From Pirellulaceae bacterium (lineage in GTDB: Bacteria; Planctomycetota; Planctomycetia; Pirellulales; Pirellulaceae), in assembly GCA_029243025.1 (NCBI GenBank), contig JAQWSU010000034.1, forward strand, positions 124,001-188,000: DNA of 64,000 nucleotides, read 5' to 3'. The notes beneath the pieces were generated by a model that was given only the letters and a program-made list of their open reading frames with translations, had not been told where the DNA came from and did not search any database. The translations under genes and the position numbers were made by a program. Below, piece after piece: positions 7,146 to 15,821 of the stretch (position 1 is its first letter; each line of letters begins with the position of its first letter).

Positions 7146-9836
7146 TCACTGGTCGTCTGGGAGAGAATGTTCTGCCTGCTTGGATTCGCCTTCACGGCCT
7201 CGCAATCGAAATGATGCGCTATGCACGACGGAACGGACCACAACACTGAACTGTCCATCGGCTTGCCGCACCCGTTCCACAATCTCATTCACGGCCTTCG
7301 CATCCGAGATCTGGAGTTCTCGCCCCAGCGAATAGGACAACAGATGCTCACTAAAAGCTCGCATAAACCATTCGGGGTGATCAAGAATTGCGTTTTTTAG
7401 TCCGACGGCATCTTGAAAACTTGTTTGCCCAAACAATTTCCCACTGGCATCGATCGCCAATCCGGAGGCATAATTCTCCCGCCAGCGACCCACAGCGTCA
7501 TAGTTTTCCAGGGCAAAGCCCAAAGGATCGATTTTCGCGTGACACGAGGCGCATGATTGATTTACCTGGTGTTCAACCAACCGTTGTCGTAGCGTGAGCC
7601 CCTTTGCCTCGATTAACTCATCATCAGCTTCGATCGGCGGAACCGAATCGGGAGGTGGAGGAGGCGGTTGATTGAAAACCACCGTCGCCACCCAAGCCCC
7701 TCGCACAATGGGACTGGTCCGCAGGGGAGCCGACGTCATCGTCAATGTGGCAGCCGAAGTTATCACACCGCCTTCTCTTCGGTCATCAAGCTGCCGCCGA
7801 TGGTAGGTCTGTGAATTCGTATTGAAGCGATTACGATTTTCTCGCGATCCAAACGGAACCGCATCGTCATACCACGACTGCAACTCGTCCGAACGATAGG
7901 CATACTTGCTATCCACGAGCAGCATAATGGAACGATCTTCCACCATGATGCTCTCAAAGAGCAACAACGGTTCAATCATCGTTTGCAAACCGAACTTCCA
8001 CTGCTCACATCCAATCCGCGAATAATACTGCGGAAAGCGATCAAAATCGGGCACCGCCGTCACCAATTGATCCAAACGCAGCCACTGTCGGGCAAAGTTC
8101 TGTGACAACGCCTGACAACGAGGATCCGCCAACATGCGAGTGATTTGCGCATCGAGCACCTGTCGGTCCAGCAACGAACCGTCACGTGCGGATTCGAGCA
8201 AATTCTCGTCAGGAATGCTGCTCCAGAGGAAAAACGAAAGTCGTGTGGCAAGCTCATACGGACCCAACAGCTGTTGATCCTCGCCAGCACCTGCGGATTC
8301 AACCAGATAAATAAATCGAGGGGAGGCGAGTACGACAGACAAGACATCCTTCATGCTATGCCCGAACGATCCCGTATCACGCAGTCGATCACAAAACATC
8401 TGGTGGTATCGCTCCACCGTCGCCTCGTCGACTCGCGAACGAAACGCTCGCTCTAACAGTCGCGCAATCCGTTTCCGTCCAAGTTCCCGCATTGCCTGTT
8501 GGGATGCGCCCGTTTGCTCAGCAAATATTTCTTTCGTCACGCGACTATAGGTGTCAAATTCTGGACTATGTAAAACTGCGTTTCCCAATTTGAGGAAGCT
8601 TTCCACGAGAATCGGAGACACACTCAGTTCGCTCCCAACGTTATTAAAACCACCCTCAGCCTGTAGATCGATGGCAAACGGCGAGACTCCTGTGAGAATT
8701 TGCCGTTCAACCTGATTCTTCCCAAGCGTCCGATTTCCCACTCGGACTCTTCTGGGAAATCGACCGGTCGCGGGCAAAAAGTATGGTTGGTCCGCTCGAA
8801 TCGTCTTCTCCGGCAGCGGATAGATATCGCCCTTTAAATCAAACAAATCACGAACCGCATTATTGTATTCAAAGCGATTGAGCCTGCGCATTACAACTTG
8901 AGTTGAAGGCGGGTTATTGATCAGATAGTCGTCTACAATCGATTGAAATGTGGCCACCAGTTGTCCGCGTTGTTGCAACGACAGCTGCTCATGATCTTCC
9001 GGGGGCATCTGATGTCGGACAAGCACATCGCGAATACGACGAACCGATTCAACGTTTAATAGCCATTCATCGCGAGTTGACCACTTCGCTAAATTGATCT
9101 CACCTTCCGCTTCATTTCCGTCATGACACTCCCAACAATAACGTTCCATCAGCGACCTCATTGCCGGCATCTTTAATGGCGTGGTTCTGCGAACAGAAGT
9201 TTCCGGCATTAGCTCGCCCGACGTCTCCGGATTCTCGTCTACGTCAGATCGATCAACTCGGGACAGCTTCAGATAGTCCAATCCCAGCAAGAAATGGGTT
9301 TTACGATATTGCTTCGCTCGTGGGTTATGTCCCGCAAGCTTGAGCTCAAGTGTTTGACGGCCTAACTTAAGCTGTTCGACGCGAAACGTTGCTAAAGGGG
9401 CAAGATCAACTTGTTCGGAAAACAAGTCAATCGTCGTTCCCAGTTTCTTGCCGTTCAGGAACAGTTCAATTTTCCCGTAATCAACGGCTCTCGTGAATTG
9501 AAGTGACAGATCGTAATCACCAGCAATCTCGACGTCGAAATTGGTTCGCAGCGTCGCACCAAGCGGACCATCCCATAACAGATGCGCCCCACTGCTCCAT
9601 TGAGGCCCATAATTCTGCATATCTTGCAGACGGGCTCGCTCGGATTCAATCCCTAGATCCAGCTCACCTTCCAGGCGATCAAGTTCGTCCGTCTGAATAA
9701 CTCGGCCCCGTACGGCGTAAAATCTCTGACGTGCCTCACCGTTGACCTCGTCTTTTTGTTCCCCCGCCGAACTCTGCGCGAACGCAGGCACGCCCAGGGC
9801 GACAAAGAGTAACAAGGTACAAACAGGTCGAACCAT
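7146..9836 (-). CDS. Multidomain haem protein: PSCyt1-DUF1587-DUF1595-DUF1592-DUF1588-DUF1585
   Basis: An 896-residue protein starting at ATG 9836 (MVRPVCTLLLFVALGVPAFA, a Sec signal). This start is preferred to the upstream ATG 9872 because a perfect -10 box overlaps the latter. Residues about 75-195 form a beta-rich carbohydrate-binding-like domain (WDGPLGATLRTNFD, FLNGKKLG). A c-type haem motif CWECH follows at about 234-238, then DUF1587 (RRLNRFEYNNAVRDLF), DUF1595, DUF1592 ([15 protein letters not shown]), and a C-terminal second haem motif CASCH with [16 protein letters not shown] typical of DUF1588/1585. These domains were first described as planctomycete-specific PSCyt/PSD modules and their reaction is unknown. 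It heads a two-gene operon with DUF1552. Confidence 0.92.
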   Translation of the reverse strand: MVRPVCTLLLFVALGVPAFAQSSAGEQKDEVNGEARQRFYAVRGRVIQTDELDRLEGELDLGIESERARLQDMQNYGPQWSSGAHLLWDGPLGATLRTNFDVEIAGDYDLSLQFTRAVDYGKIELFLNGKKLGTTIDLFSEQVDLAPLATFRVEQLKLGRQTLELKLAGHNPRAKQYRKTHFLLGLDYLKLSRVDRSDVDENPETSGELMPETSVRRTTPLKMPAMRSLMERYCWECHDGNEAEGEINLAKWSTRDEWLLNVESVRRIRDVLVRHQMPPEDHEQLSLQQRGQLVATFQSIVDDYLINNPPSTQVVMRRLNRFEYNNAVRDLFDLKGDIYPLPEKTIRADQPYFLPATGRFPRRVRVGNRTLGKNQVERQILTGVSPFAIDLQAEGGFNNVGSELSVSPILVESFLKLGNAVLHSPEFDTYSRVTKEIFAEQTGASQQAMRELGRKRIARLLERAFRSRVDEATVERYHQMFCDRLRDTGSFGHSMKDVLSVVLASPRFIYLVESAGAGEDQQLLGPYELATRLSFFLWSSIPDENLLESARDGSLLDRQVLDAQITRMLADPRCQALSQNFARQWLRLDQLVTAVPDFDRFPQYYSRIGCEQWKFGLQTMIEPLLLFESIMVEDRSIMLLVDSKYAYRSDELQSWYDDAVPFGSRENRNRFNTNSQTYHRRQLDDRREGGVITSAATLTMTSAPLRTSPIVRGAWVATVVFNQPPPPPPDSVPPIEADDELIEAKGLTLRQRLVEHQVNQSCASCHAKIDPLGFALENYDAVGRWRENYASGLAIDASGKLFGQTSFQDAVGLKNAILDHPEWFMRAFSEHLLSYSLGRELQISDAKAVNEIVERVRQADGQFSVVVRSVVHSASFRLRGREGESKQAEHSLPDDQ

Positions 9837-9870
9837 GGCAGGAACGCTTGGGGTTAGGAGTGAATTATCC

Positions 9871-9898
9871 ATTATAGGGTATTTCAGCATGCAGTTAA
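9871..9898 (-). promoter_or_regulatory. Candidate promoter of the DUF1592-DUF1552 operon
   Basis: On the minus strand a perfect TATAAT (9871-9876) lies 16 bases after TTAACT (9893-9898, 4 of 6 matches to the -35 consensus). Transcription would begin near 9864, giving a leader of about 28 bases before ATG 9836. Consensus matching only. Confidence 0.5.
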
Positions 9899-10245
9899 AA
9901 CACGTTTTCCCATTGCTTCTACCTACATCGGTTGGCTTTCTGATGATTTCCGTCGTGGCACAAAATCTTTGATAGGACGCCGACCCGTTTGACTGTGCGA
10001 TTATCCTTGGCGGGCCAGAAGGAGCCACGTGCGGTTGCTCGCCGACTCCGTTGTACACAAGTGAAGAGCCTTCCACGCCGCATCCGCTACGATCGTTTTG
10101 GAGAATCGTATGGCTTGGCCTTAACGGCAGCAAGGTCTACGGCCTGGATCGAGTTCGAAAATCTGTGATCTTAACCCGCCAGCAGCTACAATGCTCGCGG
10201 TCTATGTTGCCCGCCCCACGGTTTTTAATTACTGGATTTTTGATC

Positions 10246-11352
10246 ATGCCAAATCGTCGCCAATTCCTGTCGTCTGCAGCTGCCGTCGCCGCGGCCTCAT
10301 CCCTCGCGCCACACGTATCCGGCAGTGAAAAGCCCAGACGAAAATTGGGATACGCATTGGTGGGTCTCGGCCGACTCAGCACCAACCAACTCGCGCCGGC
10401 CTTACAAAAAACTCGCGACAGCGAACTAGTAGGAGTCGTGACAGGGTCACCGGAAAAGGCGGCTCAGTGGCAAAAGAAATACGGAATTAGTGAAAAGAAC
10501 AGCTACAATTACCGGAATTTCGACCAGGTCGCAGACAACCCAGAAATCGATGTAATTTACGTCGTGCTCCCGAACTCAATGCATCAAGAGTATACGATTC
10601 GGGCTGCCCGCGCAGGAAAGCATGTCCTGTGCGAAAAACCGATGTCGGTCAGCGCAGAAGAAGGTCGCACGATGATTCGCGCCTGCCGTGAGTCCGACGT
10701 TAAATTGGCCGTCGGATATCGTTGCCAATTCGATCCGCACCACATCGCATGCATGCAAACCGCGCGAGATCAACAACACGGCACCCTTCGACACATCGAT
10801 GCCGGTTTCGGTTTTCGCTTCGGAGATTACCCCTGGGGAGATCTTAGACGATGGCGATTGGAACGGGAATTAGCGGGTGGTGGTGCTTTAATGGATGTTG
10901 GCATTTACGCGCTGCAAGCCTGCAGATACTTAACCGGCCAAGAACCCAACTCTGTAATGGCAAGAGAAACAAAAACCGATCCAATTAAGTTTTCGGAAGT
11001 GGATGAAACCATTTTATGGAGCATGGAGTTTCCCAACGGGGTAACCGCAAATTGCTCCACCACCTACGGTTTTGGCGGAATAAATCATGCCACGGCCTAC
11101 GCAGACCGAGGCAAATTTGGCCTTTCCCCCGCATTTGGTTACGGTGGAATCCGAGGGTTTTCCGGCAACCAACCGCTCAACAAACCAACAGTTGACCAAT
11201 TCGCAGTTGAGATCGATGACTTTTCGCACGTGATCCAAACCGATGGTAGCTCCAAGGTCTCCGGTGAAGAAGGACTACGGGACCTAGTTGTTATCGAGGC
11301 GATCTACCAATCCGTACGAACAGGGAAACGCATCAAAGTATCGCAAGCCTGA
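10246..11352 (+). CDS. Tat-exported Gfo/Idh/MocA-family oxidoreductase
   Basis: A 368-residue protein. ATG 10246 (MPNRRQFLSSAAAVAAASS) gives a classic Tat signal with RRQFL; the upstream ATG at 10051 would bury it. The Rossmann NAD(P) site is GYALVGLGRLS just after the signal. The family signature GKHVLCEKPMSV, with the catalytic-region EKP, follows near residue 125, and the second half is the alpha/beta substrate domain (GGGALMDVGIYALQACRYL). Such enzymes oxidise or reduce sugars or their derivatives, here probably in the periplasm with a tightly bound nucleotide as in glucose-fructose oxidoreductase. The substrate is unknown. It stands divergent from the DUF1592 operon and upstream of the M61 peptidase on the same strand. 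Confidence 0.91.
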   Translation: MPNRRQFLSSAAAVAAASSLAPHVSGSEKPRRKLGYALVGLGRLSTNQLAPALQKTRDSELVGVVTGSPEKAAQWQKKYGISEKNSYNYRNFDQVADNPEIDVIYVVLPNSMHQEYTIRAARAGKHVLCEKPMSVSAEEGRTMIRACRESDVKLAVGYRCQFDPHHIACMQTARDQQHGTLRHIDAGFGFRFGDYPWGDLRRWRLERELAGGGALMDVGIYALQACRYLTGQEPNSVMARETKTDPIKFSEVDETILWSMEFPNGVTANCSTTYGFGGINHATAYADRGKFGLSPAFGYGGIRGFSGNQPLNKPTVDQFAVEIDDFSHVIQTDGSSKVSGEEGLRDLVVIEAIYQSVRTGKRIKVSQA

Positions 11353-11443
11353 TCATGTTTTCGTCCGCCGCAGCCAAAATCAAACCAGACAAGGCTCTTA
11401 CAAGCTACAATAGAGGAGAAATCTACCCGATAACGGAGCCAAC

Positions 11444-13381
11444 ATGTCGCGATCCTTCTTTCGAGCCCCCCTCCTGGCCGTCGTTACCGCTTGGCTAACC
11501 ATCCACACGGGTCACCCGGTACTGGGGCAAGCTCGGTCAATGCGACCAATGCGGCTCTCGATCGACGCACGAGACCTGCCACGGAAGCTATTGCACGCGA
11601 AGCTACAAATTCCGTTGACCGATGACGACCAACAAAACGGACGAGTAGCGCTTTGGTACCCAAAATGGGTTCCCGGCTCTCACGGACCAGGCGGCCCCAT
11701 CGCTAATCTTGCCGGCATTTCCTTTGAAACCGCTTCCGGTAAGAGTTTATCCTGGAAGCGAACTCCCGGTGAAGTTTATCGGTTTGAGGTCGATGTGCCC
11801 GCGGGCGTGGATGTGCTCCACAGTTCCTTGCACTACATTGCAGACCAACCCACAACAACCTCATTTGGACACGATTGTTTTGGCGGCAGTCAGCTTGGTG
11901 TCATTAATCCGAGTTCAGTACTACTCTGCCTTGAAGCGGCTGACATTGATCGCCAAGAGATCATCACCGATGTGGTGCTTCCGCCAACCTGGAGTATCGC
12001 GACAGCCTTGCCAAACACGGAAACATCAGAGGGCGATTCCAACGATCATTCCTTCGGTCCCGTCTCATTGCGAACCTTGGTTGATAGTCCGATCATGTTT
12101 GGAAAGCACTATCGCGCCTACAATTTAGTTGACGCTCAACACAAGGACACGATCCCGCCGCATATCCTTCACGTATTTGGTGACGAGTCTTCGCATACTG
12201 ACTTGGATGCAGAAATTGTCGCAAGGCTCGGCTCGATGGTAACGCAGACAGCCTTTCTGATCGGCTCTCACCCATACGACCAGTTTGATATCCTCCTCGG
12301 TGTCAGCGACGAATTGCCCGCGAACGGACTCGAGCACGCCCGTTCCACCTTCAACGTGCTTCCTCCCAAAGGACTGCAGTCGATCGAGGAGCTGAAGGGA
12401 TGGAATCGATTACTCATTCCGCACGAATACCTGCATGCTTGGTGCGGTAAATACCGTCGCCCCGCGGGCATGCTCACGAACAACTTCCACACTGCCAAGG
12501 ACACCGAACTGCTTTGGGTTTATGAGGGTTTAACCCAGTACTTAGGAGAACTCATCGAAGCTCGATCGGGACTCATGTCCGCTGACGAGTTTCGGCATCG
12601 ACTCAACGTGGAACTGAGGAACGCAAAGCACCTACAGGGTCGACAATGGCGAACGTTGGCTGACACGGCCGCAACGTCCCACATTCTTCGTGACCGCAGC
12701 CCGAGTTGGAGCGGTTTACGACGCAGCCAAGACTATTACATGGAAGGAATGTTGCTTTGGCTTGAAATTGACGCACGAATCAGACAGGCCAGCGACGGCA
12801 GCCAATCTCTGGACGATTTCTGCGCCTCCTTTCTGGGCTCCACACCTAACGACCATAATCCAAAACCTTTTTCTCGCAAGCAGATTGTGAAAGCGCTCAA
12901 CACAATCGTTACTGACGATTGGGATGGACTGATTCGACGGCGGGTTGAGGCAATTCAAAATGATTACGATCCGGCAGTCGCTGAATTGCTCGGCTATAAT
13001 TTTGAACTAACCGCCAGTGAACCTGAAATTCCCGCCAAAACCTTCCGTCACAGCAAGGGGGTGGATGCGTTTGATTCGCTGGGCATCCTACTGGCCCAGG
13101 ATGGCACCGTAAAAAACGTGCTACTCGGCAGCACCGCCGATCAGGTCGGATTGGGCCCCGGCATGACCGTTGTTGGCATTAATGGACGGAAATGGAGCGG
13201 TGGACGGTTTGCGGAAGCGATTCGCTTGGGGCAAGATAAACGCCCGATCGAATTGATAGTGGCCAACCGAGACGAACTACGAACGATCCAAATTCATTAT
13301 CATGACGGACCCCGCTACTGGAATCTAACCAGAAATGAGGAGAAGTCTGATTTACTGAAGCCAATTCTCGCGCCCAAGTAA
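11444..13381 (+). CDS. Secreted M61-family metallopeptidase with PDZ domain
   Basis: A 645-residue protein with a Sec signal peptide (cleavage near the end of VLGQA, about residue 30). The zinc site HEYLH is at residues 327-331 within LIPHEYLHAWCGK. The third ligand is probably E361 in VYEGLTQYLGE, as in glycyl aminopeptidases of family M61. The N-terminal beta-rich domain contains YPKWVPGSHGPGG, another M61 mark. A PDZ domain fills about residues 540-625 (GILLAQDGTVKNVLLG, GMTVVGINGRKW). GGAG lies 6 bases before the ATG. It should cleave N-terminal residues from peptides in the periplasm. The reading frame is complete and no key residue is missing. Confidence 0.92.
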   Translation: MSRSFFRAPLLAVVTAWLTIHTGHPVLGQARSMRPMRLSIDARDLPRKLLHAKLQIPLTDDDQQNGRVALWYPKWVPGSHGPGGPIANLAGISFETASGKSLSWKRTPGEVYRFEVDVPAGVDVLHSSLHYIADQPTTTSFGHDCFGGSQLGVINPSSVLLCLEAADIDRQEIITDVVLPPTWSIATALPNTETSEGDSNDHSFGPVSLRTLVDSPIMFGKHYRAYNLVDAQHKDTIPPHILHVFGDESSHTDLDAEIVARLGSMVTQTAFLIGSHPYDQFDILLGVSDELPANGLEHARSTFNVLPPKGLQSIEELKGWNRLLIPHEYLHAWCGKYRRPAGMLTNNFHTAKDTELLWVYEGLTQYLGELIEARSGLMSADEFRHRLNVELRNAKHLQGRQWRTLADTAATSHILRDRSPSWSGLRRSQDYYMEGMLLWLEIDARIRQASDGSQSLDDFCASFLGSTPNDHNPKPFSRKQIVKALNTIVTDDWDGLIRRRVEAIQNDYDPAVAELLGYNFELTASEPEIPAKTFRHSKGVDAFDSLGILLAQDGTVKNVLLGSTADQVGLGPGMTVVGINGRKWSGGRFAEAIRLGQDKRPIELIVANRDELRTIQIHYHDGPRYWNLTRNEEKSDLLKPILAPK

Positions 13382-13398
13382 CATCGGTTGAACTGCAG

Positions 13399-14445
13399 TT
13401 AGGCTTTCGGTCCCATCCGAATTAGCCGCACATGGCCATCGTAGTGGACTGCCGCCAGTTCGGGTAACAGGGGATGTCGATCCAGGTCAAGGACCGGACT
13501 AGGCAGCTTGATTTTGTGAACCTCGGTTTTCTCGTCACTCCAGAAGGCGACGTACCCTTCCTGTCCACCAATTCCACCAATCAGAGTGCCATCCGGCTCA
13601 AAAATCAGCCGCCAGACAATGCCGCGGGGAATCCCGGTCGTTTCGTGGGTTCGGATTTGCTTTCCAGTTTCCCAATCAAGGATCAATACGAGCGGTTCCT
13701 GAACACCCGCAAACGGATTGGTTGCCTTATGAAGTCCTCCACAAGCGAGGTACCGTCCATCTGAATTGAGATCCATGCATCGAACTCCCCCGTAGTCAAC
13801 CTGCTGCCCACCGTGATAAGTGTACAACGGCTTCGCCTCGAGAGAACGATCGAGCTTACCGGAGGCAATCTCCCATTGATGCACAACACCTTGCAGATCA
13901 CCGCTCAACAACAATTCACCATCGGGATGGAAAAGCAGACTGAAAACATGCTTTTGATGCCCTTTGAGAGTTCGTAACAGTTCTCCCGTTTCGACCGACC
14001 ACAATTTAACGGTCAAATCATTTCCTGCGGTGGCGACGATGCGGTCGGTGGGATCTACTGCTACCCAGCGAATCCAACCTGCATGGGCATCGATTTCTCG
14101 AATAGGCCGCAACGAATCCCCGTCACCAACTGCCACCGCGTCCCAAAAGATCAGTTTCCCATCGTATCCGGCAGAGAACATTTTAGATCCATCGGCCGAA
14201 AACCCGACACCACGAGCCCAACTCTGGTGGCCAGCAAAACTAACATGTTTGTCTTCTTTCAGATCCCAACGTTGAATGGAATGATCCATCGACGCGGCAA
14301 ACACGTACCGGCCCGTGGGATCAAATCTTGCTCCCAACAAAGGCGCCGAATACTTCCACTCACGCGCGACATGCGAAGCCTTCACATCGACCTTCGCGTG
14401 CTTCGCCGCATTTGATATCGTTGATTGGTCAGCCGCATCGCTCAC
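13399..14445 (-). CDS. WD40-repeat beta-propeller protein
   Basis: A 348-residue protein made of WD40 repeats, for example GHQSWARGVGFSADGSKMF, ATAGNDLTVKLWSVETG and GHQKHVFSLLFHPDGELLL, consistent with a single seven-bladed propeller. There is no signal peptide and no enzyme motif. The start is GTG 14445, which overlaps the TGA of the DUF1501 gene by 4 bases (GTGA), so translation is coupled. Downstream of DUF1549 and DUF1501 genes, a WD40 protein often forms the third member of the planctomycete operon. It is presumably a scaffold or binding partner. Its lack of a visible export signal, when both partners have one, is notable. Confidence 0.9.
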   Translation of the reverse strand: MSDAADQSTISNAAKHAKVDVKASHVAREWKYSAPLLGARFDPTGRYVFAASMDHSIQRWDLKEDKHVSFAGHQSWARGVGFSADGSKMFSAGYDGKLIFWDAVAVGDGDSLRPIREIDAHAGWIRWVAVDPTDRIVATAGNDLTVKLWSVETGELLRTLKGHQKHVFSLLFHPDGELLLSGDLQGVVHQWEIASGKLDRSLEAKPLYTYHGGQQVDYGGVRCMDLNSDGRYLACGGLHKATNPFAGVQEPLVLILDWETGKQIRTHETTGIPRGIVWRLIFEPDGTLIGGIGGQEGYVAFWSDEKTEVHKIKLPSPVLDLDRHPLLPELAAVHYDGHVRLIRMGPKA

Positions 14446-15725
14446 GCTAATAACTCCTCAATCGCCACACCGGTGGGATCTGCCATCGGAACGGCTCGGC
14501 CGCCCACATCAAATTCGCTGGTCGGATCTAAACCAATTGCCCGCAGGTAAGTGTGAAAAAGATCTGCCGGTTTCACTTCATAGTCGGCAATTTCGGTTCC
14601 ATCTTTGCTCATAGCGCCGATGACTGCTCCCGGTTGGATCCCACAGCCGGCCAAGGCGATCGAAAAACCTCTCCCCCAATGATCACGTCCAAATTTCCGA
14701 TTGATCTTGGGAGTACGACCGAACTCGGTGAGCACGACAACGAGCGTGCTATCGAGCATTCCTCGTTCAGCCAGATCATCGATCAATGTCGAATAAGCCT
14801 GATCAAATTCGCCCAATTGTTCGATGTGAAAGTTGAAATTCTCAGCATGGGTATCGTAATTCGAATGGGAGACCTGCACGAACGAAATCTCATTCTCCAG
14901 GAGTCGGCGTGCCAAAAGACATTGCTTTCCGAGATCAAAGTCGCCGTACTTTTCCGCCAACTTCGCAGGCTCCTTGGTCACATCAAAGATTTCTCGGTTC
15001 GCCATCAATTGCAGTGCCTGCTCATGGCTTTGGACATAGGCATCTGTTTCGGCTGTTCGGCGTCGTTGCAAAAATCGTTCATTGGCTTGTCGCCGAAAAG
15101 CCTGCCGTTGATCATCCACCGTCGCCGTCATGCCGCCGGGTAGCTTGCTATTTCGCAATCCACCTTTTGTCCCGACCGAGATACTTCCGTACTTTGGCCC
15201 GAGAAAGGCTGAATTACTACTCCGAGAGCCTGCTCCTGAGGATACGTGAATATGTCCCGGCATCGGCGAGAGGCCTTCATCCAACCCTTTGGCCACCACA
15301 GCCCCAATGTGCGGAAAATCGGCTGTGGGCGTCTTTTTATGGCCCCGTTCAATCTGATATCGACTCAATCCGTGATCGTTCTGCTCCGTATTTACCGACC
15401 GGATTAACGAAATACGATGCATTTGCTCTGCTGTCTTCGGCAACAACTCGCAAAGTTGAATTCCCGGTACGGATGTGGGGATCGCTCGAAATGGTCCTCC
15501 GTTGAGGGTACCCGGCTTGGGATCAAACGATTCAAATTGGCTCACCCCTCCTGACAGGAAGATCGAAAGTACTCGTTTCTTCTTCGCTGCAATTTTTGCC
15601 GCTGCCGCAGGCTGTACGAGGTGATTCAACCCGAACATCCCGCCCGCACCTGCAGCAACCGTCCCCATAAACCTGCGTCGCCCGGTAACATGCTCAGGAG
15701 ACGAACACGCGTAACTGCATTTCAT
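14442..15725 (-). CDS. DUF1501 family protein with Tat signal
   Basis: A 427-residue protein with a Tat signal (TGRRRFMGTVAAGAGGMFG). Marks of DUF1501 are LSGGVSQFESFDPKPG after the signal, LPKTAEQMHRISLIRSV, the central SHSNYDTHAENF, and the C-terminal metal-site-like segment VVVLTEFGRTPKINRKFGRDHWG. Pfam places DUF1501 in the alkaline-phosphatase-like clan with sulfatases, so a metal-dependent hydrolase fold is expected, but no substrate is known. It is the middle gene of an operon between the DUF1549/DUF1553 haem protein, 96 bases upstream, and the coupled WD40 gene. Confidence 0.93.
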   Translation of the reverse strand: MKCSYACSSPEHVTGRRRFMGTVAAGAGGMFGLNHLVQPAAAAKIAAKKKRVLSIFLSGGVSQFESFDPKPGTLNGGPFRAIPTSVPGIQLCELLPKTAEQMHRISLIRSVNTEQNDHGLSRYQIERGHKKTPTADFPHIGAVVAKGLDEGLSPMPGHIHVSSGAGSRSSNSAFLGPKYGSISVGTKGGLRNSKLPGGMTATVDDQRQAFRRQANERFLQRRRTAETDAYVQSHEQALQLMANREIFDVTKEPAKLAEKYGDFDLGKQCLLARRLLENEISFVQVSHSNYDTHAENFNFHIEQLGEFDQAYSTLIDDLAERGMLDSTLVVVLTEFGRTPKINRKFGRDHWGRGFSIALAGCGIQPGAVIGAMSKDGTEIADYEVKPADLFHTYLRAIGLDPTSEFDVGGRAVPMADPTGVAIEELLA

Positions 15726-15821
15726 AACGTCACCCTCTCAATATCTAATCTTTCATCAGGATCCAATCCATTTTCACCGGTACAGCAGACCCCCACTTCG
15801 GACGAAGGGGCAACCAGCCAG

